A DNA stretch of 64,000 nucleotides from Opitutaceae bacterium (GCA_016794625.1 JAEUGY010000066.1:1-64000), one strand, 5' to 3'; counted from the first letter of the stretch, positions 7,048-16,714 are shown. Translations and numbers: made by a program. Notes: generated from the letters alone by a model not told the origin.

Positions 7048-9236
7048 GGTGTGGAGGGAATGCGGGGTTGAGGAGCCTGCAGGAGGGTGTCGGCGAGAGC
7101 CCGGACCTCACGGGTACGCTGGAGCGTGGCTCTGAGATTGAGTTTGGTGCTGCCGCGGTACCAGTGAAGCCAGGGTCCCCAGCAGTACTCCTCGGCCCGG
7201 GCCATGAGGTGCGAGAACGCGGCCTCGGCCTGCGTGAGAGCGTCGCGACAAGCGCGGGGATGGCCGTTCTCGGCTGCTTCACTGGCCAGGGTGACGGCCT
7301 CGACCCAGGTGCTGAGCTGGAGGGAAAGTTCGGCCTGATGACCAAGATTGTCCCGGAGAAAGCGAGCCTCCTCGGCGGCGAGCCGGGCGGCGACAGACTC
7401 GACGAGCAGATGGACGCGCGTGAATCCGGCGCGTTGCGCTCCGGCTCCCTGCACCAGGGCCCCGCGCGTGCTCGTGGGATGCATGTCGCGAATCCCGGCC
7501 CAGAAGGCGTCCTTGGTCGCACCGGCGTGCCCGCCCACGGAGGGAGGAGCCGAGTGAGCTGAATCCACGACAGCAGGGGTCTTCGGTGCGCCCGACTGGA
7601 ATCGCTGCGTGAGCTGCCGCAGCAGGGCGTTCCCGGTCTGGAGCATCTGACCGTCCATCAGAAACGGTACACCCTGAGTCGGGTGCACCTGCCAGGTTTC
7701 AAAGTAGGAGCGGTAGGCGTGGGCGACGGTGGACTGCCCGGTGGAAAAGCGTGCGGCGATCCACTGGTCCAGCCAGCGCTCCGGTTCGAAGTCGGCCAGG
7801 TTCCAGGTCATTTTGGCCGTGGCATCGATGCCCAGCACAAACTCTCGAAGGTTGGAGACATTGCAGATCACGAGGGAGGCGGCTCCGTGCGAGGCGGCGA
7901 GCTGCAGGCACTCGTAGGTTTTCCGCGGAGACGGCACCTGTGCGAGATGGGGTCCGGAACCGATCAGGGCGTGGTGATAGTAAACACCGTAGGCGTGTTC
8001 GGGCCGGCGAGGCGTCGTGTAAAAGTCGCGCTGCCATTTCCAACCCGGAGAATTGTCCGAGAAGACGACGATGGTGTCGTTCGGAATGGTGAGCAGCTTC
8101 TGTTCGTTGAGCTGGGAGCCTTCCGCCCAGAGCGTGGTCGTCTGGTAGCGAGGCGTGGGCGCGCCGACCTCGTCCAGGATCTTCACCTGGGCGGCCATGG
8201 CCGCTGAAATCAGTGCGCCCCGGTCGGCGTCCGATTGCGGAGTGGCCGGATCCGCCATCCACATCGGACGATCGGCGATGCCGCGGAGCCCGAGCTGCCA
8301 GATGACATTCGGGTAGGCGGACCACTTTTTCGCATAGGCCCGCCAGACCTCCTCCACTTCCCGGGGATGGCTGTAGTAGGAGTATTTTAGTTCGCGTCCC
8401 CGTTTCTTCCAGTAGTTGAAGAACGAAAAGGCGCTGACGCCGAGCGGTTCGACATGATGTTGGGAGATGAAGACGCCCCGCCGGGCGCACTCCTGAACCA
8501 AGGCCTCCTCGGGCGGATTGAAGAGGTCGATGAAGCTGGCCGGGATGATGAGGTTGCAGCGACTGCGCACGAGCGACTCGGCGATGGCCTGCATTACGTC
8601 CCGGGGGATGACGTCGCCGTAGTAAGGGTAGTCGATGTGGCGCTTGCCGCCGGGCTCCTTCCATCCCGTGAGCAAGTCCTCGTCGTTGATGAACCAGCCG
8701 CGGAATTTAAAGGTCGGCTCCCCCGAGCTCAGCTCGATCGAATCCCAGCGCAGCGTGGTTCGCTGGGCGGGCGCCCGGGAGGACCACAGATAAAGCGGAT
8801 CCACTCCGAGGTGAGATTCGATCCACGCGTAGAGCCCGAACATGGTGCCGCGCTCATCACTGCCGGCGATCACGAGCTGATTCCCGTTGCTCTGAACCCG
8901 ATAGGATTCCCACCGACCCTTGAGCGAGTCGCCCACGCCCGGAGCGGCGCGCGTGAGCAGGGCGTTGGACTCCGGCACACCCACGGTGCCCACCACCACC
9001 CGGTTGGGTCCGCTTTCCTCCCAGCGATGCACAACGACCAGCGTTTGACCGGTGATTTTGCGCACATCGCTGACGAAGTCCTGCACCGCCAGTTTAACGC
9101 ACTCGGGTTCGCCGGCGGCCACGACAATCGTGGCCTTCGACTGAGGAGTGACCAGGTCGAAGGCGTGCACGGGAATTCCGACCAGTGCCTGGCCGAGCAC
9201 GAAGACCATGAGCAGAGGAAATCTTGGGCCCGTCAT
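7044..9236 (-). CDS. Secreted GH115-type alpha-glucuronidase
   Basis: A 730-residue exported protein (signal peptide LLMVFVLGQALVGIPVHA) resembling GH115 xylan alpha-1,2-glucuronidases. The N-terminal domain has IVVAAGEPECVKLAVQDF and ERGTMFGLYAWIESHLGVDP. The catalytic barrel carries FKFRGWFINDEDLL, FIDLFNPPEEALVQECARR, FISQHHVEPLGV, NVIWQLGLRG and YGVYYHHALIGSGPHLAQ. It would remove (4-O-methyl)glucuronic acid from xylan chains. It is shorter than many GH115 enzymes and may lack part of the C-terminal module. I took the ATG at 9236; a GTG at 9254 would abut the receptor stop. It lies 18 bp behind the receptor gene in the operon. Confidence 0.8.
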   Translation of the reverse strand: MTGPRFPLLMVFVLGQALVGIPVHAFDLVTPQSKATIVVAAGEPECVKLAVQDFVSDVRKITGQTLVVVHRWEESGPNRVVVGTVGVPESNALLTRAAPGVGDSLKGRWESYRVQSNGNQLVIAGSDERGTMFGLYAWIESHLGVDPLYLWSSRAPAQRTTLRWDSIELSSGEPTFKFRGWFINDEDLLTGWKEPGGKRHIDYPYYGDVIPRDVMQAIAESLVRSRCNLIIPASFIDLFNPPEEALVQECARRGVFISQHHVEPLGVSAFSFFNYWKKRGRELKYSYYSHPREVEEVWRAYAKKWSAYPNVIWQLGLRGIADRPMWMADPATPQSDADRGALISAAMAAQVKILDEVGAPTPRYQTTTLWAEGSQLNEQKLLTIPNDTIVVFSDNSPGWKWQRDFYTTPRRPEHAYGVYYHHALIGSGPHLAQVPSPRKTYECLQLAASHGAASLVICNVSNLREFVLGIDATAKMTWNLADFEPERWLDQWIAARFSTGQSTVAHAYRSYFETWQVHPTQGVPFLMDGQMLQTGNALLRQLTQRFQSGAPKTPAVVDSAHSAPPSVGGHAGATKDAFWAGIRDMHPTSTRGALVQGAGAQRAGFTRVHLLVESVAARLAAEEARFLRDNLGHQAELSLQLSTWVEAVTLASEAAENGHPRACRDALTQAEAAFSHLMARAEEYCWGPWLHWYRGSTKLNLRATLQRTREVRALADTLLQAPQPRIPSTP

Positions 9237-9254
9237 GGTGCGGAGGAGTGGCAC

Positions 9255-12200
9255 TTAGAACGAGAACTTCGCCGAGAGCGTGAACTTCCGGCCTTCGGCG
9301 ATGGCCCACACGGGGATGCTTCCGTTGGGGTTGGCCACGGTCGGGACGAGCTCATCGTGGGTGAACAGGTTCCTGACATTGAGCTGGATTTTGAGCGGGA
9401 CGCGATTCCGGAAAAGTTTGGTGGCGTAGGACACCCACGCGTCGTAGCGCGTTTCCGTCGGGCCAAAGTACGGATTGCGCACGTCCGAGATGCGCAGGTC
9501 GCTGAACTCAGCGATGCCGTCGGACGGGCTCAGATCAGATTCGAAGGTGGCCACCGGGAAGCCGATGGCGGCCTTGTCCTGCCAGCGTACACCGCCGCCG
9601 ACGCCCCAACCCTTGAACCGACCCTCCTGGAACTGGTAGCTGCCGACGAAGTTCACCCGCCACTCCCGCAGTTCCTGCACCGGGGCTCCGTCGCCCGAGG
9701 CGGCGACATTGTAGCGGTTCAGTGCGTTGAGCAGAAAGTTGTTGCCGAGCAGATTGATGTCATTCGAACCCTCCTTGCCGAGGGCACCGGCATTGAGCGC
9801 GACTTGGCGCGTCCACGGTTTCTGCCATTCGGCCGCGAGCGACGCTCCGGACGCGGTAGGTGTGTCAAAGAGGAGACGTCGCACGGCCGCGCCGGTGTTG
9901 CTGCGGACAGACTCCTGTTGCGCCACATTCAGGACAAAGGAGAGCCCGCGGGTCGGACGGAACGAGACTTCCAGTTCCTTGCCCTCCGTCACGAAGTCGC
10001 TCGTATCGCGCACACCCGGATTGGTGGACGTGATGAAGCCGCTGGGCTGGATCTGCACGCCGAATGTCTGGAGGAGCTCGGTGGGAGGAGCCACGTACCC
10101 CACGGGAAAACCGTTTCCTCCATCGGGCACCAGCCCCGTTCTCACCATGTTGTAGGCCGTGGTGTGCAACCCGACAATGGTGCCCGGGATGGCGCCCACG
10201 ACGGAGTTGAAGCTTCCGGTCTGGGTGGTTTTGAATGAATTGAGCCGAATGGATACACGATTATTGAAGGCCTCCAGGTAAATGCCACCCTCCTCGGTCA
10301 GCCCGCTGGGCGGTGGAATCTCGTTGCGGAAGGTATCGACCGTACGCGTTTCCGGCGGGCTGAAATTCTCCGATTCCCCATAGTAGAGGTTGAGAGCCGA
10401 GAGAAGGGGGATCCGTCGCGTCCACTTTTCGGGCGTTTTCGCCACGGCGCTCCAGGCAAAAAGCGTCTGTTCGAACTCCTGCGGGACCAGTCCCGGCACG
10501 TCCAGCCGGTAGTTGGGGCTGTCAACCAACACATAGCCCTCGCCTCCGGGCGCGAACGGAGCATTGGTCCCGATGATCGAGGACTGCTCTTTGCGCCAGC
10601 CGGCGGTTCCAATGAGGAGGTCCCCGAGCAGGTAACTCTGAACCGAGAAGGCTTGGGAGTCCAACGTGCGCTCGTTGAGGCTGGCGAAACTGGCGGTGTT
10701 TGTGACTTCGCGGTTCTCCCGTAGAATCGTGAGTGGGCCGTAGGTGGGCTGATACTGGGCCTGTCCGGCGACTCCCGCCGTGGGCGCGGGTACGCGCTGG
10801 ATGATCACGTTTTGCGCGGTCAAGGTGTCCTGGAAGTTGAGCAAGTTCTGCTGGAGGCCCGGAAGCCGGGCTCCCGCCGGACTGGTTGCGCTGGCGAGCG
10901 AGGGGCCAAGATATACCCACGTCACGATCTGTTTGCTCTGACCGGCGGTGCGGGCCTGGTTGTTGCCGTTGGCCCAAAAGTCGGGCGTGTAGTGCGTGGA
11001 ACCGCCTCCGCGATTCTCGGAGGTGAGGGTTTCCTTCTGCGCCAATCCGGAAAAAATGTGCCGGCCGAGAAACCAACCGAGTCGGCGACGCTCCCGTCGG
11101 AAATCCAGTTCGAAGAAGGCCTTGGCCCGGGCCGTTTCCGCCTCGATGTCGTTGAAGGTGGCGCGACCCGCCGTCGAGACAAAGGGGCGTCCGTAGTTGG
11201 GGTTCGCTTCCCCGGTCCACAGGCGAGTGTTGACGTCGATGGAAATGTAGGGCGCCGACTGCGGCATCAAGCTCTGCAGCCCTTCATCCCACGTCTGCCG
11301 GCTGTAGGCGACTTCGAAGCCGGCCTTGCGATTCCAGACCAGCTGCTCGAGCGACACGTCCAGAGCCTTCAGATTGGCGAGACCTTCGGAGTTGGGTCCG
11401 ATCAGCGTGTTGTTGAAAAAGTCGAAGACGCTGGGGTCCGTCAGATTCTCCGAGGTGTAGAACGCCCCATCCGGCAGGCCGTAGTCGGTGCGCAGACGGC
11501 TCATCTCGCGAGTGTAGGCGGCGACGGCGATGCCGGTCAGCCCGGTGGAGGGGTAGAAGACGTTGTTCGACACCATGGGACGGCCGATGACGGTCTGGCC
11601 GGCCGCGTTGACCGGGACGTTGTCCCGGGGCGACGTCGCATTGACGTCCTGAAAGAACAGGGTGGGCGATCGGTTGACGTTTTCGATCACGCCGATGCTG
11701 GCCGTCCGCGTGGCGACGTTGAAGACATTGAAGGGCCCGCGGGTGGGATCATAGGAGACCTTTTCACGGGCGCCGAGCGCCTCCAGGTCGTCGGGCAGCG
11801 TCGAGGAGAACCAGGACGAGAGGCGATCCGACGGCGTCAGCGTGCGCGGACGATTCGAGGCGATCTCGCCCTGCTCGTAGGACGCCCGCAGGGTGGTGGA
11901 CGAAAGGAGTCCGCGGTTGCGCAACGCACGGACATCCCAGGCGCCGGCGACGTACTGGCGGTCCGTGTCGGTGAAGGCGAATTTCTGCTGGAATTTTTCC
12001 CGCGCATGCACCGCGCCCACCCGGAGGGCGAGTTCGTTGGGCAGCAGCACGTGGTTGTAGCGGAGCACTCCGCGGTAGGTGCCGTGGTTGTCGGCCGACA
12101 CGTCGACGCTTCCGGCCTGTTTGCGCAAGTCCGCCCCGGCGGTGGTGGTATTGATGATACCGGCCGGACTGCCCACACCAAAGAGCAGGGCATTGGCGCC

Positions 12201-12785
12201 GCGATTGATCTCCACCCGTTCCGTATTGTAACTGTCCATCGGAATGAAGCTCCGGAAGAAGTTCCGGGCCTGCGTCGCTTCCGCGAGTCCGCGCACGCGG
12301 GTGCCGGGCGAGCCGCCGCTCAGGCTGGGCTCACTGACGACGCCTCCCGGTGCGGCTTCGGTGCCCGAGAGATTGCCGCCGAAGCCCGTGGTTTCCATGT
12401 TGGTCTGGTAAACGAGAAGCTCGCGCAGGTTGGTGGAACCCGTGTCTTCGAGGAACTTGGCATTGATCACCGAGACCGAGGCGCCGATGTCGGTGAGCTT
12501 GGTCTTCAAGCCGGTGCCGGCGAGCGACTCGGTCGCCTCGTATCCGACGTCGGCGCTCGCGCCCACCACAAAGGGCGACAACTCGATGGTCGGCTCCGTC
12601 TCACCCGTCGCCTTGACGGATGAGGTGACAGGGATCGCGGGGGTGTCAGCGGGTTTGGTTTGCGCGAATGCGGCCGGCGCGACCAGAACCACCCCGAGAA
12701 GGGCGGCGGAGGTGGAAAGAAACAGACGGGCGGGGACGGACGGATGGGAGCGGACAGTGGGGGAGTTCAGGGGCGGGACGTTCAT
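9255..12785 (-). CDS. TonB-dependent outer-membrane receptor (glycan uptake)
   Basis: A 1176-residue TonB-dependent receptor. A signal peptide ends at PAAFAQ (about residue 42). A short segment with ELSPFVVGASADVGYEATES leads into the plug domain (TGLKTKLTDIGASVSVI, TERVEINRGANALLFGVGSP, AGIINTTTAG). A long 22-strand-type barrel ends in the expected C-terminal Phe (KFTLSAKFSF). It should import oligosaccharides from xylan or pectin-like polymers, powered by TonB/ExbBD, which are not encoded here. No SusD-like partner lies beside it, as is usual in Opitutaceae. It is the first gene of the glucuronate operon and is transcribed away from the AraC gene. Confidence 0.92.
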   Translation of the reverse strand: MNVPPLNSPTVRSHPSVPARLFLSTSAALLGVVLVAPAAFAQTKPADTPAIPVTSSVKATGETEPTIELSPFVVGASADVGYEATESLAGTGLKTKLTDIGASVSVINAKFLEDTGSTNLRELLVYQTNMETTGFGGNLSGTEAAPGGVVSEPSLSGGSPGTRVRGLAEATQARNFFRSFIPMDSYNTERVEINRGANALLFGVGSPAGIINTTTAGADLRKQAGSVDVSADNHGTYRGVLRYNHVLLPNELALRVGAVHAREKFQQKFAFTDTDRQYVAGAWDVRALRNRGLLSSTTLRASYEQGEIASNRPRTLTPSDRLSSWFSSTLPDDLEALGAREKVSYDPTRGPFNVFNVATRTASIGVIENVNRSPTLFFQDVNATSPRDNVPVNAAGQTVIGRPMVSNNVFYPSTGLTGIAVAAYTREMSRLRTDYGLPDGAFYTSENLTDPSVFDFFNNTLIGPNSEGLANLKALDVSLEQLVWNRKAGFEVAYSRQTWDEGLQSLMPQSAPYISIDVNTRLWTGEANPNYGRPFVSTAGRATFNDIEAETARAKAFFELDFRRERRRLGWFLGRHIFSGLAQKETLTSENRGGGSTHYTPDFWANGNNQARTAGQSKQIVTWVYLGPSLASATSPAGARLPGLQQNLLNFQDTLTAQNVIIQRVPAPTAGVAGQAQYQPTYGPLTILRENREVTNTASFASLNERTLDSQAFSVQSYLLGDLLIGTAGWRKEQSSIIGTNAPFAPGGEGYVLVDSPNYRLDVPGLVPQEFEQTLFAWSAVAKTPEKWTRRIPLLSALNLYYGESENFSPPETRTVDTFRNEIPPPSGLTEEGGIYLEAFNNRVSIRLNSFKTTQTGSFNSVVGAIPGTIVGLHTTAYNMVRTGLVPDGGNGFPVGYVAPPTELLQTFGVQIQPSGFITSTNPGVRDTSDFVTEGKELEVSFRPTRGLSFVLNVAQQESVRSNTGAAVRRLLFDTPTASGASLAAEWQKPWTRQVALNAGALGKEGSNDINLLGNNFLLNALNRYNVAASGDGAPVQELREWRVNFVGSYQFQEGRFKGWGVGGGVRWQDKAAIGFPVATFESDLSPSDGIAEFSDLRISDVRNPYFGPTETRYDAWVSYATKLFRNRVPLKIQLNVRNLFTHDELVPTVANPNGSIPVWAIAEGRKFTLSAKFSF

Positions 12786-12940
12786 GGGGGCGGCAACGAG
12801 AAGTCAGAGGTGCACCGCTTGCCTGAGATTGACATGGGGCGCTCAGGGCGGCGGGGTGGCAGTGTGCTCCGAGGATAATTCATCGTGGCCGGATCGTCTA
12901 TGGTTGCGCCTGACATTGTTTGTCTGAAATTGATTAATTG
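12786..12940. promoter_or_regulatory. Divergent promoter region between receptor operon and AraC gene
   Basis: This 155-bp spacer separates the two divergent starts (12785 and 12941) and must hold both promoters and probably AraC binding sites. A -10-like GAATTATCC can be read on the minus strand near 12873-12881. The end nearest the AraC gene is AT-rich (TGATTAATTG). I could not identify a confident repeated operator by eye. Confidence 0.45.
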
Positions 12941-13870
12941 ATGGCCATGACCTTCCACTCCATCGAGCGACTGGGCGCACCCTATGCGTCGGTTTCGGAG
13001 TTGGGCTTTGTCATCCCGAAAGGTGGCGAAATTCACCTGGTCAACGTCGAACACAAGGTGGTGTTCTACCTCCAAGCGCGGTGCACGCTGCTGATCGAGG
13101 GAGAAGGTGAGTATGCGATTGAGGCGGGTGATGTGGTGGTGGTGCCGCGACACTGTGTGCAGCGTTACCGTGCGGGGGCGGGGGGCGTGGCCCAGCTCCA
13201 TGCGCTGAAGATTCTCTTCTCCCTGCCGCCCTTGCCGGGGAAAGGGGATGGGCCGGGGCAGGTGGAGGAGCAGGGAGACCCAGAGATCGATCTGACGGCC
13301 TTCATCCAACACCACTTTCGCCAGATTCGATACCTTCCACGTGCGCAGACCGCTGCGATGCAGGAGATTCTGCGGGCGATTCGGAGGGAGGCGGAGCATC
13401 ATGGCCCGGGCATCCGGCATCGGGTCCGCGCGCTGTGCACCAATCTGGTCGTGCATGTCGCCCGCCGGCTTCATGAGGCGCCGTTGGCGCCGGCGACCGC
13501 CGCGTCGGGCGCCGGGGCCGGGGCGGTGGTGGTGCAGGCCAAGGAGTTCCTGATTCGCAACCACGCCCGCGACCTCACGCTGGGCGAAGTCGCGTGGTCG
13601 GTGAAGAAGAGCGAGGAGCACCTCGCCCGGATCTTTCGGCGCGTGACCGGACAGACGGTCTTTGACTACCTGCGCACGGTGCGTCTGGAGATGGCCAAGA
13701 CGCTCCTGATCAACTCCGAGAAAACACTGACCGAGATTGCCTCGGCGACCGGGTTTGGGTCGCTCGCGCTTTTCAGTCGGAGCTTCAAGCAGTATGTCGG
13801 CATCAATCCCTCGGGCTACCGCCAGCAGCGATCGCAGGCGGTGAGGTGGCTTCCCCCGGCCTCACCGTAG
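12941..13870 (+). CDS. AraC-family regulator with cupin-like N-terminal domain
   Basis: A 309-residue transcription factor. The N-terminal 120 residues form a cupin-like sensor (HKVVFYLQARCTLLIEGEG, YAIEAGDVVVVPRHCVQRYRAG). The C-terminal 100 residues are an AraC/XylS double helix-turn-helix, with LTLGEVAWSVKKSEEHLARIF as the first helix pair. The second pair carries the signature LTEIASATGFGSLALFSRSFK followed by GINPSGYR. It is divergent from the glucuronate operon and the natural candidate for its activator, responding to an intracellular sugar acid. I used the ATG at 12941; a second ATG two codons on (12947) is equally possible. It converges with the next gene after only 12 bp. Confidence 0.88.
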   Translation: MAMTFHSIERLGAPYASVSELGFVIPKGGEIHLVNVEHKVVFYLQARCTLLIEGEGEYAIEAGDVVVVPRHCVQRYRAGAGGVAQLHALKILFSLPPLPGKGDGPGQVEEQGDPEIDLTAFIQHHFRQIRYLPRAQTAAMQEILRAIRREAEHHGPGIRHRVRALCTNLVVHVARRLHEAPLAPATAASGAGAGAVVVQAKEFLIRNHARDLTLGEVAWSVKKSEEHLARIFRRVTGQTVFDYLRTVRLEMAKTLLINSEKTLTEIASATGFGSLALFSRSFKQYVGINPSGYRQQRSQAVRWLPPASP

Positions 13871-13882
13871 CGGCGGCCATCT

Positions 13883-14776
13883 TCAGGCTTGGGCGACGGA
13901 GCGACGGCAATTCCAGGCTGCCAGCAGGATCAGCACACCGCCGAGGAGACTGAGGGTGCCGCCCGCATCCGGGACGCTGACCGGTGCCGGGGTGGTTTGC
14001 GTCTCCTCACCCTCCTGAGCCGCGGCCAGCTGCAGGCCGTCCGGCAGGGTGTCGGAGGGATCCATGCGCCCCATCAGACTGTCGAATCCTCCCTCCGTGG
14101 CAAACGAGAAGGTCGCCCGACGGGAGGTGAGGAATCCGGTGTTGAGGCGGAGCGTGTAGTGTCGCTCATTGTCGCCGTCGCCCAGTAAACCACCGACGTC
14201 ACGGGAGGTGAGGCCCGAGCGGTAGTCAATCGGGCGCGCTTGGTAGCCGGGCAGGGGAGACCCGCCGGAGACGTAGCGCCAGGGCATCGACGTGGCTCCG
14301 TCGGTGCAGACGGAAATCACGGTGTCCTGATCAATCACATACACGGAGCAGGTCAGTGCGTTGAAGTCGAACGTCACCACATAGTCGTAACCAAACGTGT
14401 TGCGGACCCGGCCGTCCGCGGGCGGGCGGGTGCTCGTGGGGCGGCCCGGGGTAACGTCACCGTCCACATCGATGAAGAGGTGCCCGGATTGCGCCGACGT
14501 CGATCCGATCCGGGCGCCGTGTTTGAAATCAAATCCGCCGACCAGCGTGAGAAGAAATTCATTGAGGTACATCGCCTCCAGATCCCATGACTGGCCGGTG
14601 ATGCGGCAGGAGTTGGGTTCCGTCTCATTGTCTTCGCGACCCCCGTACCACCCTTGGCCATTCCCCGACATGAAGGGATCCGGAATGGTAATGTTGCGGC
14701 CCAGAGGCGGCCGGCCGGCCATCGCCGCGGACGCGGAGAGGAGAAGGAGCAGAACGGCGGTAAGGGTTGGCTTCAT
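13883..14776 (-). CDS. VPDSG-CTERM-type sorted secreted protein of unknown function
   Basis: A 297-residue exported protein. The signal peptide is MKPTLTAVLLLLLSASAAMA. The C-terminus is a tripartite sorting tail: VPDAGGTLSLLG, a hydrophobic helix (GVLILLAAW) and basic NCRRSVAQA. This matches the VPDSG-CTERM signal of Verrucomicrobiota, with Ala replacing Ser; such tails are thought to be processed by an exosortase-like enzyme, which is not in this window. The body is rich in Asp/Gly beta segments (GHLFIDVDGDVTPG, RVRNTFGYDYVVTFDF) and matches no enzyme I recognise. The frame extends upstream to 14842, but the signal peptide fixes the start at 14776. It converges on the AraC gene. Confidence 0.75.
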   Translation of the reverse strand: MKPTLTAVLLLLLSASAAMAGRPPLGRNITIPDPFMSGNGQGWYGGREDNETEPNSCRITGQSWDLEAMYLNEFLLTLVGGFDFKHGARIGSTSAQSGHLFIDVDGDVTPGRPTSTRPPADGRVRNTFGYDYVVTFDFNALTCSVYVIDQDTVISVCTDGATSMPWRYVSGGSPLPGYQARPIDYRSGLTSRDVGGLLGDGDNERHYTLRLNTGFLTSRRATFSFATEGGFDSLMGRMDPSDTLPDGLQLAAAQEGEETQTTPAPVSVPDAGGTLSLLGGVLILLAAWNCRRSVAQA

Positions 14777-15071
14777 GGAGAAACGGCAATCGATCCTATT
14801 CATGGAGCAGGGTGCTTGCCGCGAGGTCGTCCGGGTGCCCAATCAAGGTGTTAGTAACTATGGAATATGACTTTGTGTGATTGCTGAGGGGGTTTCTACG
14901 CAGGTGCTTCACCGGGGATCGAAGCCTGTGTTCTGTAAACCAAGCCGACGGTGGTGTCGGTTGTGCCGACGGTGAACCTGGGCCCGACGGTAACGGGTTC
15001 AGCCTCGCCTCTGGCTTGGAAATCGAGCAAGCTTGGCTGGTGCGCTCGCTTCGAATCGGTGCGCGTTTTCT
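14777..15071. other. Intergenic region between divergent genes
   Basis: These 295 bp separate two divergent secreted-protein genes and should hold both promoters. The octamer CCGACGGT occurs three times in tandem-like spacing (starting at 14945, 14966 and 14984). I see no convincing gene; short open frames here lack signal or composition support. Confidence 0.4.
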
Positions 15072-16676
15072 ATGCTCGTTTTTCATTCGTTGCGGGTGCT
15101 GAAGGCGGTGCGTGCGTCCCTGCTGGTGGGGTGCTTGGGGGGAGTGGGATCAGGGCTCTGGTTGGGTGCGCAAGAGAGCTCGGGCCTGCCGGTGTCGCCG
15201 GACCCTGGTTTTGAGCGAACCATGCCCGTGTCGTCGTCCATAGAACGGGTGCCCGTTTATTTCCCGCCGGAACTGCCGCCGCTGGGCGCGATCGCATCCC
15301 GTCGTTACGGTGCGGACATTCTGCCGCCGGGCCGAGGCATGCGGAGCGGTTCGGCCTCGGTGGAGGCTGCGGCGGGCGATTTCGTGGCGGAGTTTTTTTA
15401 CCCCGCGCTGGCCTTGCGCATCAGTGAAGGCGGCGGCTATCGGTCGGTGCCGGAGTCGATTGAACGGTATCGGGTGACGCGTGACAATCTGGTGCGCGAC
15501 CTGCGTGCGGTTCTGGATCAGGTCCGTGAGCTGCCGGAGCCGGACCGGGAGGCCCGGCTCCGAGTATTCGCCGCGGAACAGAAGCCGGCGCTTGCGGCGC
15601 TTGAGGCTTCGGCGGAAAAGGAGCGCGCCCGCTGGTCGTACCGCGATCAGGCGTGGGGCGCGACCCGCACCGGTCGCGTGCGGATCGACGATCCGATGGG
15701 GTTTTCGACGGCGGAGCTGGCGCTGCTGGTCCGCGACGTGGCCTATTTCCAGGATGGCCTCGACATCTGGCAGCGCGAACTCCTGCTGGAAGTGGCCCGC
15801 GATGTGGCCGTCTACGGAACCCCCACGGCGCTGTCTGAAAATCCCGGCTGGCTCGCATTTCATCCGGAGCCCGCCCGGATTCTGCTGCCCAAGCTGTTGC
15901 CGGAGGCGCTGGCCAGCCGGATCGCCCGTTACGAGTCACTCAAGGCCGACGTGAAGCGCGGGCTCTATGAGACGCTGTTGCAAACCGACCGGACCTTCTT
16001 TGCCCAGCAGCGGGCGCGAAAGCTGCAGGGCTTCTTCGAGTCCCAGTCCGGCACCCTTCGCGCCCTGGAAGTGCAGGCCGACGAGTTGCGACGCGAGTTG
16101 TGCAGGCTGCCGGAGATGCGGCAACTGGTCGCTCCGGCGGCCAGCCCGCTTTCTCCTGTCTTGGCGGAACAATTACAGACCATCGTGGCGGACACCCGGA
16201 AACTCCGGCAAGTGACGGCTTCGGCGGTGGATGGGATCCGGCGCCGCGAAACCGCGTTCCTCGTCAGTTACCGGGTCACATCGACCGGATTGGAATACTC
16301 CGTGTGGCCCCGGAACGCGCGCCGCTTTCCGCCGGCAAGCCCGCCGAATCCCAAGGTGGAAGCCGTGAAAGCCGAGCTGGCCGGGAAGGCGGGCGATTAT
16401 GAACGGGCCTTGCAGACCCTGGCCTCGCGCTACCAGGCCCTACGGCAGGCGGTGATGGAGACCCTGCCCAACGCGCCCCAAGCAGTGGGTGCCCTTCTCC
16501 AAAATGCCACCTTGGTCGCCTTGCAGCATGAACGAGTGGAGGCGCAGCAGCTCTACTATCAGGCGACGCTGGAGCCCGGATTGTCCACGGCCCAACGTCG
16601 TCTCCTGCTCGGCGCGGCCATGGTCGCCCTCGATCTCGAACTGCCTTCCGGTTTGTCCCAGGCGATGCGCAAATGA
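15072..16676 (+). CDS. Exported helical protein of unknown function
   Basis: A 534-residue protein I do not recognise. It begins with a basic then hydrophobic leader (LKAVRASLLVGCLGGVGSG). LVGC at residues 18-21 fits a lipobox, so it may be a lipoprotein; alternatively signal peptidase I could cut near LGAQE. The remainder is mostly alpha-helical and rich in Ala, Leu, Arg and Glu (VRDLRAVLDQVRELPEPDRE, ALEVQADELRRELCRLPEM), suggesting coiled or helical-repeat structure. I chose the first ATG; an upstream TTG at 15033 is unlikely. It stands alone, divergent from the VPDAG gene and followed by a minus-strand tRNA. Confidence 0.7.
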   Translation: MLVFHSLRVLKAVRASLLVGCLGGVGSGLWLGAQESSGLPVSPDPGFERTMPVSSSIERVPVYFPPELPPLGAIASRRYGADILPPGRGMRSGSASVEAAAGDFVAEFFYPALALRISEGGGYRSVPESIERYRVTRDNLVRDLRAVLDQVRELPEPDREARLRVFAAEQKPALAALEASAEKERARWSYRDQAWGATRTGRVRIDDPMGFSTAELALLVRDVAYFQDGLDIWQRELLLEVARDVAVYGTPTALSENPGWLAFHPEPARILLPKLLPEALASRIARYESLKADVKRGLYETLLQTDRTFFAQQRARKLQGFFESQSGTLRALEVQADELRRELCRLPEMRQLVAPAASPLSPVLAEQLQTIVADTRKLRQVTASAVDGIRRRETAFLVSYRVTSTGLEYSVWPRNARRFPPASPPNPKVEAVKAELAGKAGDYERALQTLASRYQALRQAVMETLPNAPQAVGALLQNATLVALQHERVEAQQLYYQATLEPGLSTAQRRLLLGAAMVALDLELPSGLSQAMRK

Positions 16677-16714
16677 GTCAGCGACCCCGGATCCGGCGGA
16701 TAAACTCGAGACAT

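Noticed and set aside
8454..12623. Long plus-strand open frames opposite the GH115-like and TonB receptor genes
   Set aside because: Composition is typical of antisense frames and there are no recognisable motifs; the minus strand has full-length, family-consistent proteins.
12782..13621. 279-codon minus-strand frame opposite the AraC gene
   Set aside because: It would overlap most of a complete AraC protein and lacks any domain; judged an antisense shadow.
14945..14992. Three CCGACGGT repeats
   Set aside because: Short, GC-rich and without a palindromic or spacing rule that would indicate a regulator site; kept only as a note in the intergenic entry.
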